15,643 bases of DNA from CAXSEF01 sp050920955 (GCA_050920955.1 JBPBQS010000140.1:1-15643), one strand, 5' to 3'. Numbered from the stretch's first letter, positions 1-7,167 are shown. Notes: generated by a model from the sequence alone, not told the origin. Numbers and translations are program-made.

Positions 1-2
1 GC

Positions 3-305
3 TTCCACTGGTACGACTACGGCCTGTCCGGCCAGCTCGACCGCCTGGACAAGTACAACAAGCCCATCTGGGTCACCGAGTTCGCCAACTGGCACAGCCA
101 GACCGACGGCGCCCAGATCGTCACCCCCGGCGAGCAGGCCACGCAGATGACCTCCATGGTCGCCACCTGCGAGAGCCGCGCCGACGTGTTCCGCTACGCC
201 TGGTTCACCGGCCGCGTCAGCCCCGACCCCCACTACTCCAGCCTGCTCGCCGGCCAGGGCCAGCTCACCGCGCTCGGACAGCAGTACATCACGCTTCCGC
301 ACTGA
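3..305 (+). CDS. Glycoside hydrolase catalytic-core protein (GH128/Asl1-like), 3' end only
   Basis: The last 100 residues of a protein whose start lies outside the window. Reading in frame from base 3 gives FHWYDYG, then a short linker, KYNKPIWVTEFANW and a tail ending TLPH before TGA at 303-305. The aromatic-rich WVTEFANW strand carrying a Glu, preceded by an FHWY strand, is the look of the glycosyl hydrolase catalytic core family (GH128, Asl1-like), where such a Glu at a beta-strand end is the nucleophile; these enzymes cleave beta-1,3-glucans. The later FRYAWFTGR segment also fits the end of the TIM barrel. The signal peptide and first half cannot be judged. Repeat A1 begins about 16 bp after the stop. 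Family assignment is from memory of motifs; another clan-A glycosidase is possible. Confidence 0.72.
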   Translation, partial: FHWYDYGLSGQLDRLDKYNKPIWVTEFANWHSQTDGAQIVTPGEQATQMTSMVATCESRADVFRYAWFTGRVSPDPHYSSLLAGQGQLTALGQQYITLPH

Positions 306-320
306 AGAGCAGCGCAGAAA

Positions 321-441
321 GCAAGCAGTTCTTTCTTGAAAGAAAGAACCAAAGAACTCTACCCATCAGGGCCGGTGCCACCCGCGTGGCTCCGGCACCT
401 ATGGGGCAAGGTCTTCTTGCTTCTTTTTCTTCAGAAAAGGC
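321..441 (+). repeat. Intergenic hairpin element A1 (truncated at right end)
   Basis: First copy of family A. It starts with GCAAG, then a 32-nt unit at 327-358 bounded by AGTTCTTT and AAAGAACT and containing an inner TTCTTTC/GAAAGAA pair. A variable middle (359-407) contains its own GGTGCC/GGCACC inverted pair. The right half has CTTCTTTTTC, a TTCA loop and GAAAAGG (420-440). Relative to copies A2-A4, the A-rich arm is shortened and the usual CTTGCTTCC end is missing: the sequence departs from the consensus at about 441, where a coding-like remnant begins. The element lies downstream of the GH128 stop and is in the opposite orientation, relative to the preceding gene, to copies A2-A4. Confidence 0.8.
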
Positions 442-651
442 CTGGCCGTCGGCTCCGCGCAGGCCGGGCCCGGCGGCTGCCTGAAGTACGGCGCGGCCGA
501 CGCTGTCGGCGGTTGTGCCACCGGCATGTACGTGCGTCACCGCCTCCGCAAGGCGATGCGCGCGCAGTCCGCCGCCCGGAAGGCTGCCGCGAGGCAGGAG
601 CCGTTCAGGAGGACGGAGCCCTTCTCTTTTCGAAGAAAAGGCTTTGCCTGA
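442..651 (+). pseudogene. Remnant of a small secreted Gly-rich protein, fused to repeat ends
   Basis: Frame 1 reads LAVGSAQAGPGGCLKYG, then AADAVGGCATGMYVRHRLRK, and a basic tail to TGA at 649-651. LAVGSAQA looks like the end of a signal peptide with its cleavage site. GGCLKYGAA...GGCATGMYVRH resembles, from memory, small exported Gly-zipper-like proteins of Acetobacteraceae, in which a longer AGH..GHH-type stretch separates the two parts; here that stretch seems to be missing. There is no ATG or ribosome binding site upstream: the frame runs back into repeat A1 and reaches a TGA in its left arm. The tail (SFRRKGFA) is encoded by another short hairpin at 619-648 that resembles the A-type arm. 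It is most simply a decayed gene whose two ends have been replaced by repeat sequence. A chance frame in GC-rich DNA cannot be excluded. Confidence 0.42.
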
Positions 652-807
652 AAGACCTGCTCGCTCGGGCCAGGTCGGGACCCTGCCGGCGAGAGTTCGT
701 CGGTCGCCTGCTTCTGGAAGTCTCTACGGCTGGGCATCCGCACACGGCGGGCGCGGCGGCACCGCCGCTCACACCGGAGAATGCCCCGGGCGACGGGCCC
801 GCGCAGC
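652..807. other. Intergenic stretch with no gene seen
   Basis: Downstream of the remnant and downstream of the convergent membrane-protein gene. It includes a GC palindromic stretch around 748-765 (GCGGCGGCACCGCCGC) that could help end transcription from the minus-strand gene. No coding frame with family resemblance is seen. Confidence 0.4.
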
Positions 808-2409
808 TCACCGGCATGCCGCGCCGAAGCCGGAGCCCTCGCCCCGGACCGATGCGAGCAGCAGCGAGCTCCAGGTCGCGAATCGAACGTCGAGCACGCT
901 CTCGCCCTGTGGCAGCTCGATCCGCGCTCGCGGATCGTCGCACCGCCGCGTCATCCCGCCGGACAGGCCGGGAACCTGGAACAGCGGCAGCACGGCCTCG
1001 CCCGCCGACGCGCAGCGGACGACGAAGCGGGTGCCGACGACCTCGCCTTGCGGCCCCTCCGCAGGCGTGACCGCGCACGCGCCCTCCGGCGGGAACGCCG
1101 GCCGGACGACCTCGCCCGCCGGTGCCGGCATGGTCGGCGCCGTGGTGCGGGGCAGGTACTCGCCGGCCGCCAGCACGTCGCCGCCCATCGCGCCCGCGAT
1201 CTCCGCCGGCGAATACCAGTCGTACGCCATGCCGCTCCACCACGGCTTGTTCGGCAGCGTCGACGCGACCAGCAGCACGCCGACCACGACCCCGAGGCCG
1301 CCGAACCGCGCTGCGAACAGCCCGCCGCCGATGGCGACCGCGACGCTCAGGAAGGTGAGCAGCCGCCACGAGAACTGGATGTAGTTCGCTCCCGGCACGG
1401 CGTCGTACAGCCACACCGCCTGGCGTGTCTGCAGCACCAGCAGCAGCACCGCGGTCGCGACCAGGAACGTCGCCACCCCGTCCCGCCGCGGCCGCACCAC
1501 GGGCAGCGCCAGCAGCCCCAGCAGCGGCAGCAGGTCGAGCTGCACGGTGAACCCCTGCCACCGCTCGCCCCAATGCCAGTCCGTGTCCCAGAACAGCCGG
1601 CCGAACGCGACATGGCTCTGTGCCGGAACGTACCCCGGCTGCAGCAGCACGTCCGGCCGGCACCAGGCGAACAGCACCGCCATCGGCGCGACGAACGGCC
1701 CCGCAATCGCCGCGAACATCAGCAGCGTCACCGCCGCCGGCCCGGCCCAGCCCGCCACCCGCCCGGGCCAGCGCTCGCCCGCCACCAGCAGCGCCACGCC
1801 AAGCGGCAGCAGGCTGAACAGCCCGACGACGCTGTGGCTCAGCGCGAGCGCCGCCATCGCCGGCCCGATCCACAGCGTCCAGCGCCCCCGTACGATCAGC
1901 GCGATGCACCAGGCGAACACCCAGCTCGCCACCGACAGCGCCGCGAACTCCGCCATCGCCCCGCGCACCAGCCAGTCCGTCGTCGCGTAGTTGCACGAGA
2001 CCAGCAGCGTGCCTGCCGTCCACTCGCCGACCGTGTCCGCCCGTCCCAGCGCGATCCGCACCGCCGCCGCCGCACCCGTGAACGCAACCACCATGAAGCC
2101 GCCGAGTGCCAGGCATACCGACAGCTTCGGATCGCCTGACACGAGGTAGAACCCGGACGACGTGTACAGGAACGCCTTGTGGTACAGCGCCGGCGCCGGC
2201 GAGCCATAGCCCCACTGCTCCGACGTCGACCACACCGGGATCAGGTGCCCCAGCCGCCACTGTCCCGCGATCGCCGACATGCGAGTGAAGAACGCCAGCA
2301 TCTCGTGGTTGCGCGGCCAGCCCGGCCGCACCAGCACCGGCAGCAGCACCAGCAGCGCTGCCCCTGCCGCCGCCAGCGCCGTCGGGCCGTGGTGGCGCCA
2401 CCCCTTCAT
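808..2409 (-). CDS. Polytopic membrane protein, GT-C/PTPS-related type
   Basis: A 533-residue protein starting at ATG 2409-2407 and ending in TGA at 808-810. About ten hydrophobic segments are visible, the first at residues 10-28, others near 95-120, 155-172, 181-210, 222-246, 291-306, 312-327 and 349-383; a soluble C-terminal part follows from about 400. Motifs typical of the GT-C-like membrane proteins often labelled 6-pyruvoyl-tetrahydropterin synthase-related are present: GHLIPVWSTSEQWGYGSPAPALYH (residues 54-77) after the first membrane segment, an RGAMAEFAAL stretch near 149-158, SHSVVGLFSLLP near 191-202, and a YIQFSWRLL segment near 343-351. Such proteins are presumed to use lipid-linked sugars or act in surface-glycan assembly; no substrate can be named. 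It stands alone between a gene remnant and repeat A2, convergent with the GH128 gene. No strong Shine-Dalgarno is seen upstream. Confidence 0.8.
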   Translation of the reverse strand: MKGWRHHGPTALAAAGAALLVLLPVLVRPGWPRNHEMLAFFTRMSAIAGQWRLGHLIPVWSTSEQWGYGSPAPALYHKAFLYTSSGFYLVSGDPKLSVCLALGGFMVVAFTGAAAAVRIALGRADTVGEWTAGTLLVSCNYATTDWLVRGAMAEFAALSVASWVFAWCIALIVRGRWTLWIGPAMAALALSHSVVGLFSLLPLGVALLVAGERWPGRVAGWAGPAAVTLLMFAAIAGPFVAPMAVLFAWCRPDVLLQPGYVPAQSHVAFGRLFWDTDWHWGERWQGFTVQLDLLPLLGLLALPVVRPRRDGVATFLVATAVLLLVLQTRQAVWLYDAVPGANYIQFSWRLLTFLSVAVAIGGGLFAARFGGLGVVVGVLLVASTLPNKPWWSGMAYDWYSPAEIAGAMGGDVLAAGEYLPRTTAPTMPAPAGEVVRPAFPPEGACAVTPAEGPQGEVVGTRFVVRCASAGEAVLPLFQVPGLSGGMTRRCDDPRARIELPQGESVLDVRFATWSSLLLASVRGEGSGFGAACR

Positions 2410-2443
2410 GCCTCGATCACTGCGTATCGCCCGACCAAAAAGA

Positions 2444-2577
2444 ACGACATTCTTTCTCTAAAGAAAGAGCCGATGAACCCCTTCCCGCAAGGGCACATCA
2501 ATTCCTGTCTGCCATGCTTCCCATGTGGAAAGTCTTTTTGCTTCTTTTTCTTCAGAAAAAGAAGGCCTTGCTTCCCT
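2444..2577 (-). repeat. Intergenic hairpin element A2
   Basis: Family A copy between the membrane-protein start (2409) and the Smr stop (2582). The left arm TTCTTTC TCTAAA GAAAGAG (2450-2469) is diverged and lacks the GGAAGCAAG end. The right hairpin is intact: CTTCTTTTTC, loop TTCA, GAAAAAGAAG at 2541-2564, followed by the shared end CTTGCTTCC (2568-2576). In the direction of the smr gene it starts about 5 bp after the stop codon. The middle (2470-2528) is unrelated to that of A1. Confidence 0.8.
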
Positions 2578-2581
2578 CGCC

Positions 2582-3145
2582 TTACCTTGGCTTGCGCAGC
2601 AGCAGCCGGACCGACCCCACATTGGCCATCCCCGGCCCCGGCACCGGGTGCGTCGCCGCGAGCACCATGGGCCGCAGCTCGTAGAGGTTGAGCCACAGCG
2701 GGAACTCGCGCCGGATGACGCCGCCGGTCTCGCCGCTGCCGCGCCCGGTGATGACCTCGACGACGCGCTGCCGGTCGACGTGGGCGTTGCGCAGGAACGC
2801 GTGCAGCGCGTGGAACGCGCGCTGCGCCGTGCGCCCGTGCAGGTCGAGTGTGCGCGTGGCCGCAAGCTTCCCCCGGCACAGCTTCTGCCAGGTCGCGTGG
2901 TCCACGCCTGGCGGCTGCATCCCCACGACCAGCGGCGCGACCCGCGCGACCACCGGCCCGACCGCCGCGCGCGACAGCACGAGCGAGCCCGCGGGCGTGG
3001 CCGGCGCCGCCGCCACGACGACGCCCGCCGGCACCTCCGGCAACGCGGGCATCGCGCGCCCGGACATGGGGACGACGAGCCGCGCGTACGCCGCCCACAG
3101 CGCCAGGTCCGCCTCGCTGAGCCCCGCGCGCCGCCGCGCCGTCAC
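2582..3145 (-). CDS. Smr/MutS2 C-terminal domain protein
   Basis: A 187-residue protein with a GTG start at 3145-3143 that shares its last bases with the TGA of lutC (GTGA overlap), and a TAA stop at 2582-2584. The N-terminal part (LSEADLALWAAYARLVVPM) is the helix usual in stand-alone alphaproteobacterial Smr proteins. The Smr domain occupies roughly residues 97-187: LDLHG at 100-104, TGRG at 133-136, and a C-terminal GSVRLLLRK strand. Smr domains are DNA or RNA endonuclease/nicking domains; the physiological role of the short stand-alone versions is unclear. The overlap implies translational coupling to lutC, although the usual alphaproteobacterial partner of this gene, as I recall, is a lytic transglycosylase (mltA), which is not here. 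Confidence 0.88.
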   Translation of the reverse strand: MTARRRAGLSEADLALWAAYARLVVPMSGRAMPALPEVPAGVVVAAAPATPAGSLVLSRAAVGPVVARVAPLVVGMQPPGVDHATWQKLCRGKLAATRTLDLHGRTAQRAFHALHAFLRNAHVDRQRVVEVITGRGSGETGGVIRREFPLWLNLYELRPMVLAATHPVPGPGMANVGSVRLLLRKPR

Positions 3146-3840
3146 GACACCGCCGGCCCCGGCTCCGCGTCATCGATCAGCACGACGTGCAGCCGCCGCG
3201 GCCCGTGCGCGCCCAGCTCCAGCGTCTGCTCGATGTCCGCCGAGCGCGAGGGCCCCGTGACCAGCATCACGTTCCTCGGCATCGCCTCCAGGCCCTCGCG
3301 CTCGCGCCGCAGCAGGTCCCACGCGTCCTCGTACGGCCCCACGACCCGGCTCGCCCTGAGCACCACGATCGCCGTGTCGGCGAGCAGGTTCAGCGTCGTC
3401 GGCCGCTCCGGCCCCGACGGCAGCATGAGCGTGCCCGTCTCCGCGATCCCCGCGAACCCCTGCTGGATCGAGACCATGTCGGTGCCCACCGCAATCCCCT
3501 CGCGCAGCACCAGCATCGGCCGCGTGTGCCACGGCAGCGCCACCAGCTCCGGGTGCCCGCCGATCGCCGCCTCCGACGGCAGGTTCTGCGCCGCGAGGTA
3601 GTCCGCGACCGCCCCCGGCACGTCCTCGCCCGATGCCACCCGCGCCACGGTCCCGAACTCCTTCTCCACGTGGCGCGCGAACATCGCCACCTGCTCGGCA
3701 TGCGGCACCAGGCTGCGCAGCGGGATCAGGTGCCGCCGCGGCGCCCGCAGCCGCTCCTCCAGCCGCGCCCGCGTGTCCGCATCCAGCTCGCCCCGGCGCA
3801 GGCCACGCCGGATCGTGCCCAGGATCGCGTCGCGGCTCAT
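3142..3840 (-). CDS. lutC: LUD-domain lactate utilisation protein LutC
   Basis: A 232-residue LUD-domain protein. The chosen start is ATG at 3840-3838 (MSRDAILGTIRR), which matches the family N-terminus; an upstream ATG at 3876 would add a non-homologous 12-residue extension read from the repeat element. The family signature is clear: GFAGIAETGTLMLPSG at about 128-143, followed by NLLADTAIVVL and, near 195-222, TGPSRSADIEQTLELGAHGP then RLHVVLID. With LutA and LutB, LutC forms the cytosolic Fe-S enzyme system that oxidises L-lactate to pyruvate. It lies downstream of lutB but separated by a 127-bp hairpin element rather than tightly coupled, and its own ribosome binding site is weak. It overlaps the following smr gene by four bases. 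No lutA is in the window. Confidence 0.9.
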   Translation of the reverse strand: MSRDAILGTIRRGLRRGELDADTRARLEERLRAPRRHLIPLRSLVPHAEQVAMFARHVEKEFGTVARVASGEDVPGAVADYLAAQNLPSEAAIGGHPELVALPWHTRPMLVLREGIAVGTDMVSIQQGFAGIAETGTLMLPSGPERPTTLNLLADTAIVVLRASRVVGPYEDAWDLLRREREGLEAMPRNVMLVTGPSRSADIEQTLELGAHGPRRLHVVLIDDAEPGPAVS

Positions 3841-3851
3841 GCCGGCACACA

Positions 3852-3978
3852 GGAAGCAAGCATGGGCTCTGCCCAAACCCGCCAGGGGCGAGCCGCCCCT
3901 GGACCGGCCTTACTTGAGAGAAGCCATCCAAGGGGCTTCCCTTGGCGGAGTTTGAGGCAGCGCCTCAACCTTGCTTCC
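3852..3978 (-). repeat. Intergenic multi-hairpin element B1 between lutB and lutC
   Basis: Bounded by a perfect 9-bp inverted repeat: GGAAGCAAG (3852-3860) and CTTGCTTCC (3970-3978). Inside are four successive hairpins: TGGGC/GCCCA (3863-3875), CCAGGGGC/GCCCCTGG (3882-3902), CCAAGGG/CCCTTGG (3928-3945) and TTGAGGC/GCCTCAA (3952-3968). The lutB stop (TGA, 3982-3980) lies one base beyond the right end, giving the same CTTGCTTCCTTCA junction as at 7377-7389. Position within the lutBC pair suggests it could attenuate or process the transcript, so that lutC might be expressed less than lutB or separately. No T-run typical of an intrinsic terminator follows the stems. Confidence 0.85.
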
Positions 3979-3979
3979 T

Positions 3980-5401
3980 TCACGCCGCCCTCTTCTCGCG
4001 CTCGTACCGTGCGAAGAACGTCTCCCCCTCCGGCGCCGGCAGGTCCCGTCCCGCGGTCCACCCCCCCGCCATCGGCATCTTCGCGAACCGCCCGCGCTTG
4101 CCCCCGAGCGCGCCGAGCACCTTCGCCGCCGCCCCCGTCGCCGCGCGGTACAGCGCCGGCCGCCGCGCGAGATATGCCCACAGCGCCAGGTTCCGCCGCT
4201 GCGCGACCGGCGTGAGGTGCCGCTCGAACTCCTTCTCCCGCCAGTGCCGCATCATCGCCGGCAGCGGGATCTTGACCGGGCACACCGCCTCGCACTTCCC
4301 GCACAGCGTCGACGCGTTGGGCAGCGCCCCCGCCTTCTCCACGCCGACCAGCGCCGGCGTCAGCACGCTCCCCATCGGCCCCGGATACACCCACCCGTAA
4401 GCATGCCCGCCGACCGCGCCGTACACCGGGCAGTGGTTCATGCATGCCGCGCACCGGATGCAGCGCAGCATCTCCTGGAACTCCGTCCCCAGCATCGACG
4501 AGCGCCCGTTGTCGATCAGCACGACGTGGTAGGCGTCCGGCCCGTCCAGATCGTCCGGCCGCCGCGCCCCCGTCGAGAACGTCGTGTACACGGAGATGTC
4601 CTGCCCCGTCGCCGAGCGCGCCAGCAGCCGCACCAGGCTCATCGTGTCCTCCAGCGTGGGCACGATCTTGTCGATGCCCGCGATCGCGATGTGCACGCGC
4701 GGCAGCGTCTGCGTGAGGTCCCCGTTGCCCTCGTTCGTCACGATCACCGACGACCCCGTCTCCGCGATCAGGAAGTTCGCCCCCGTGATCCCCACGTCGG
4801 CACCGAGGAAGTGCGTGCGCAGCTCCGTCCGCGCCTCCGCCATGATGTCGCTCCGCTCGGCGAACACCCTGTCCGCCGGCAGGTGCGAATGCGAGAGCCG
4901 GAACTGCGCCTCCCAGTCCGCCCGCCCCAGGTGGAACGCCGGCGCCACGATATGGCTCGGCGCCTCCTTCCTGAGCTGGAGGATGTACTCCGCGAGGTCC
5001 GTCTCCACCGGCACCATGCCGTGCAGCTCGAGGTGCTCGTTGAGCCCGATCTCCTCCGAGATCATGGACTTGCCCTTGGTCACCGTCCGCGCGCCCGCCT
5101 CGCGGCAGATCCCCAGCACCGCCTCGCGCGCCTCTGCCGCCGTGGAGCACCAGTGCACCGTGCCCCCCGCCGCCTCCACCGCCTTCGCATAGGCGTCGAG
5201 GTAGAAGTCCATGTGCTCGAGGGTATGGTTCTTGATGTCGCGCCCGATGTCGCGCAGACGCTCGAACTCCGGCAGCCCCGCGACCGCCGCGGCCCTGCGC
5301 GCCTGCATGTGCTTCGTGCTGTATCCGAGCGCGGCCTGCAGCCCGGTGTCGCGCAGCGACTCGCCGGCGTGCGCCTTGAAGGCATTCGAGGTGGCAAGCA
5401 T
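3980..5401 (-). CDS. lutB: Iron-sulfur lactate utilisation protein LutB
   Basis: A 473-residue protein, ATG at 5401-5399 with GGGAGG about ten bases upstream, TGA at 3982-3980. The N-terminal LUD domain contains VTKGKSMISEEIGLN (about 107-121) and TGANFLIAETGSSVIVTNEGN near 206-226, both typical of LutB/LldF. The C-terminal ferredoxin-like part has two cluster motifs: CIRCAACMNHCP with Cys 314, 317, 320 and 324, and LCGKCEAVCP with Cys 367, 370 and 374. A C-terminal tail of the DUF3390 type follows. Length is usual for the family. It is the electron-transfer subunit of the LutABC L-lactate oxidising system. The gene has a 311-bp upstream gap with an AT-rich island that may hold its promoter, and element B1 follows its stop at once. 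Confidence 0.93.
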   Translation of the reverse strand: MLATSNAFKAHAGESLRDTGLQAALGYSTKHMQARRAAAVAGLPEFERLRDIGRDIKNHTLEHMDFYLDAYAKAVEAAGGTVHWCSTAAEAREAVLGICREAGARTVTKGKSMISEEIGLNEHLELHGMVPVETDLAEYILQLRKEAPSHIVAPAFHLGRADWEAQFRLSHSHLPADRVFAERSDIMAEARTELRTHFLGADVGITGANFLIAETGSSVIVTNEGNGDLTQTLPRVHIAIAGIDKIVPTLEDTMSLVRLLARSATGQDISVYTTFSTGARRPDDLDGPDAYHVVLIDNGRSSMLGTEFQEMLRCIRCAACMNHCPVYGAVGGHAYGWVYPGPMGSVLTPALVGVEKAGALPNASTLCGKCEAVCPVKIPLPAMMRHWREKEFERHLTPVAQRRNLALWAYLARRPALYRAATGAAAKVLGALGGKRGRFAKMPMAGGWTAGRDLPAPEGETFFARYEREKRAA

Positions 5402-5712
5402 TGGATGCGATCCTCCCGCGCCGCCAACGCGGCCCTGGCCGCAGAGTTAGGCGCTCCCCGCCCGCTCCGCCATCACCTCGTGGCGCCCGGCGGCAGGGCA
5501 GGACCCCGGGGGCGCGAGGCAGGGCTGCCGACCTGCCCCACGCCGGGCCCGGGATCGTGTTCCGGCCCGGTTCCGCCCGGACGCAAGGCGGACCGTCGCA
5601 AGGCGCGCGGGCATCCGGCCGACCCGGACCCCCTCGCGCCACAGCGCCCTCCTACCCCGTCCCGCCCACAACCGCAACGCGCATAATAACAAATATTAAT
5701 ACAAAACAAGTC
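5402..5712. other. Upstream region of lutB: GC-rich leader plus AT-rich island
   Basis: No credible coding frame. The part next to lutB is GC-rich, with small inverted pairs such as GGCAGGGC/GCAGGGCTGCC near 5491-5530. The distal end (about 5681-5712) is a sharply different AT-rich stretch directly after the ferredoxin stop codon. I searched this gap for a lutA-like remnant and saw none. Confidence 0.5.
5683..5709 (-). promoter_or_regulatory. AT-rich island, candidate promoter for lutB
   Basis: On the minus strand the island reads TTGTTT (5709-5704), a 15-base spacer and TATTAT (5688-5683), a weak sigma70-like pair with short spacing. In a region otherwise almost devoid of A/T runs this stands out. 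It would give lutB a leader of about 280 nt. It could equally be an AT-rich binding site for a regulator, or just the terminator side of the ferredoxin gene. Confidence 0.33.
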
Positions 5713-6051
5713 TTATGAGACATCTTCCCGCAACGCGAGCCGCTCCAGCACCCGCCCCAACGCCTCGCCCGCCGGCACCACGAGCAGCCGCCCCGGCGCA
5801 GCGCCGTGCGCCACCGCGACGCCCCCCTTGGGGCACAGCCCGAAGCACCCGCCCTCGACGACGCGCACCTCGCGCCTGCGCCCCTGCTCGCGCAGCTCGT
5901 CCTTCAGCGCCCCGCGCAGCCCCTGCTCGCCGTCCAGCCCGAAGCCCCCGTCGAGCTTGCGGCTGCACTTCGCGCAGACCAGCACGAACTCCCGCCACGG
6001 TGTCGCCACGACGAGATCCTCGCCTGGCCCGGCCTTCTTCTTGTGTCCCAT
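5713..6051 (-). CDS. Thioredoxin-like (2Fe-2S) ferredoxin domain protein
   Basis: A 112-residue cytosolic protein, ATG at 6051-6049, TAA at 5715-5713. A basic N-terminus (MGHKKKAG) leads to FVLVCAKCSRKLDGGFG, then a helical region (GLRGALKDELREQGRRREVRVVEGG) and CFGLCPKGGVAV. Cys 26, 29, 69 and 73 would hold the cluster: the CxxxC pair with following GG is the usual second half of the thioredoxin-like [2Fe-2S] fold, whereas the first pair is CxxC with a KLDGGFG loop, a variant I recognise from Acetobacteraceae proteins of unknown partner. A role as a small electron carrier is likely; its substrate is not evident. It is separated from lutB by 311 bp, and its 5' side is repeat A3, so it appears to be transcribed alone. 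Confidence 0.8.
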   Translation of the reverse strand: MGHKKKAGPGEDLVVATPWREFVLVCAKCSRKLDGGFGLDGEQGLRGALKDELREQGRRREVRVVEGGCFGLCPKGGVAVAHGAAPGRLLVVPAGEALGRVLERLALREDVS

Positions 6052-6121
6052 GCCCCGCCAACGCCTGCGCCCGACGGACGTTCAACCGCCGCCCCGCATG
6101 GCAGCCAACCTCCCCGGACAA

Positions 6122-6240
6122 GGAAGCAAGCAGTTCTTTCTTGAAAGAAAGAACCAAAGAACTTTGCCACCATATCCTTTACTTAAGTCGCAAAGTCTTT
6201 TTGCTTCTTTTTCTTCAGAAAAAGAAGACCTTTCTTGCTT
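6122..6240 (-). repeat. Intergenic hairpin element A3
   Basis: Complete family A copy. Left end GGAAGCAAG (6122-6130), 32-nt unit 6132-6163 identical to those at 327-358 and 7278-7309, a middle ending TAAGTCGCAAAGTC like A4, the 24-nt perfect hairpin at 6204-6227 (arms CTTCTTTTTC and GAAAAAGAAG, loop TTCA) and the right end CTTGCTT, which runs into the recR stop codon TGA (6242-6240). Lies between recR and the ferredoxin gene, all read on the minus strand. Confidence 0.87.
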
Positions 6241-6833
6241 CAGGCCGGCTGCCGCGCCCTGACCGCCGCCGCCAGCGTCCCGTCGTCGAGCGCGTCGAGC
6301 GCCCCCCCCATGGGCACGCCCTGCCCGACGCGGCTGACCGCGACGCCGAGCGGCGCGAGCCGGTCCGCGACCAGGTGCGCCGTCGTCGCCCCGTCGACCG
6401 TGGCCCCCAGCGCGAGGATCACCTCCGCGACGCCCCCCGCCGCCACCCGCGCGAGCAGCGGCGCGATGCTCAGCTCCTCCGGCCCGACGCCCGACAGCGC
6501 CGACAGCGTCCCCCCGAGCACATGGTACAGCCCCCGGTGCACCCCCGCGCGCTCCAGCGCCCAGAGATCCCCCACGCCCTCGACCACGCACACCAGCGTG
6601 CGGTCCCGCCGCGCGTCAGCGCAGATCGAGCACGGGTCCGTGCTGTCGAGGTTGCCGCACGCCCCGCACGGCCGCACCGCGCGCGCCGCCTCCTCCAGCG
6701 CGGCGGCGAGCGGCAGCATCCGCGTCTCCGGCGCCATCAGCAGCCGCAGCGCCGCCCTGCGCGCGCTCCTCGGCCCGAACCCGGGCAGCCGCGACAGCAG
6801 CCCGATCAGCCGCTCGACCTCCGGCCCGCCCAC
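6240..6833 (-). CDS. recR: Recombination mediator protein RecR
   Basis: A 197-residue protein of usual RecR length. The helix-hairpin-helix segment LSRLPGFGPRSARRAALRLL spans about residues 13-32. The zinc motif has Cys 56, 59, 68 and 71 (CGAC...CSIC). The Toprim domain begins near 79 (LVCVVEGVGDLWALERAG), continues through HVLGGTLSALSGVGPEEL, and the C-terminal Walker-like ISRVGQGVP-type segment is seen as VSRVGQGVPMGGALDALDDGTL. RecR with RecO and RecF loads RecA at gaps and ends. The likely start is GTG at 6833-6831, giving VGGPEVERL in line with other RecR N-termini; no clear Shine-Dalgarno is seen, consistent with coupling to ybaB, whose stop is ten bases upstream. The stop codon overlaps the outer end of repeat A3. 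Confidence 0.95.
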   Translation of the reverse strand: MGGPEVERLIGLLSRLPGFGPRSARRAALRLLMAPETRMLPLAAALEEAARAVRPCGACGNLDSTDPCSICADARRDRTLVCVVEGVGDLWALERAGVHRGLYHVLGGTLSALSGVGPEELSIAPLLARVAAGGVAEVILALGATVDGATTAHLVADRLAPLGVAVSRVGQGVPMGGALDALDDGTLAAAVRARQPA

Positions 6834-6843
6834 CCGCGCGCGC

Positions 6844-7167
6844 CTAGAACGGCAGCTTCATGCCCGGCGGCAGCTGCAGCCCGCCCGTGACCTTCTGCAT
6901 CTCCTCCGCGTTCATCGCGTCCACGCGCCTGCGCGCGTCCGCGTGCGCCGCGACCAGCAGGTCCTGCAGCATCTCCATCTCCGCCGGGTCCGCGAGCTTG
7001 GGGTCGACGCGCACCTGGCGCATCTCGCCCTTGCCGTTGAGCACGACGCGCACGAGGCCGGCGCCGGCGACGCCCTCGATCTCGACGGCCTCCGCCCGGG
7101 CCTGCATCTCGGCCATCTTCTCCTGCATCTGGCTCGCCTGCTTCATCAGCCCCGCAAGGTTCTTCAC
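6844..7167 (-). CDS. ybaB: YbaB/EbfC family nucleoid-associated protein
   Basis: A 107-residue protein with GTG start at 7167-7165 (read MKNLAGLMKQASQMQEKMAEMQ, matching the family N-terminus) and TAG at 6846-6844. The EIEGVAGAGLVRVVLNGKGEMRQVRVDPKL core followed by a C-terminal helix pair and the GLQLPPGMKLPF tail is typical. These proteins form tweezer-like dimers that bind DNA. The gene is ten bases upstream of recR, the conserved pairing. In most bacteria dnaX (DNA polymerase III tau/gamma) precedes ybaB; here repeat A4 and a dehalogenase gene occupy that place. Confidence 0.93.
   Translation of the reverse strand: MKNLAGLMKQASQMQEKMAEMQARAEAVEIEGVAGAGLVRVVLNGKGEMRQVRVDPKLADPAEMEMLQDLLVAAHADARRRVDAMNAEEMQKVTGGLQLPPGMKLPF

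Noticed and set aside
605..2401. A 598-codon open frame on the minus strand overlapping the membrane-protein gene
   Set aside because: Its translation is low-complexity Gly/Ala/Arg and is the frame shadow of the 808-2409 gene, which has real family motifs and membrane segments.
2541..2564. A-type hairpin as a classic intrinsic terminator
   Set aside because: The stem is A/T-only apart from a few bases and is not followed by a T-run on the strand of the upstream gene, so it does not meet the usual criteria; a termination role remains possible by other means.
3837..5642. A 601-codon minus-strand frame across lutB
   Set aside because: Frame shadow of lutB; composition only Gly/Ala/Arg and it crosses the B1 element.
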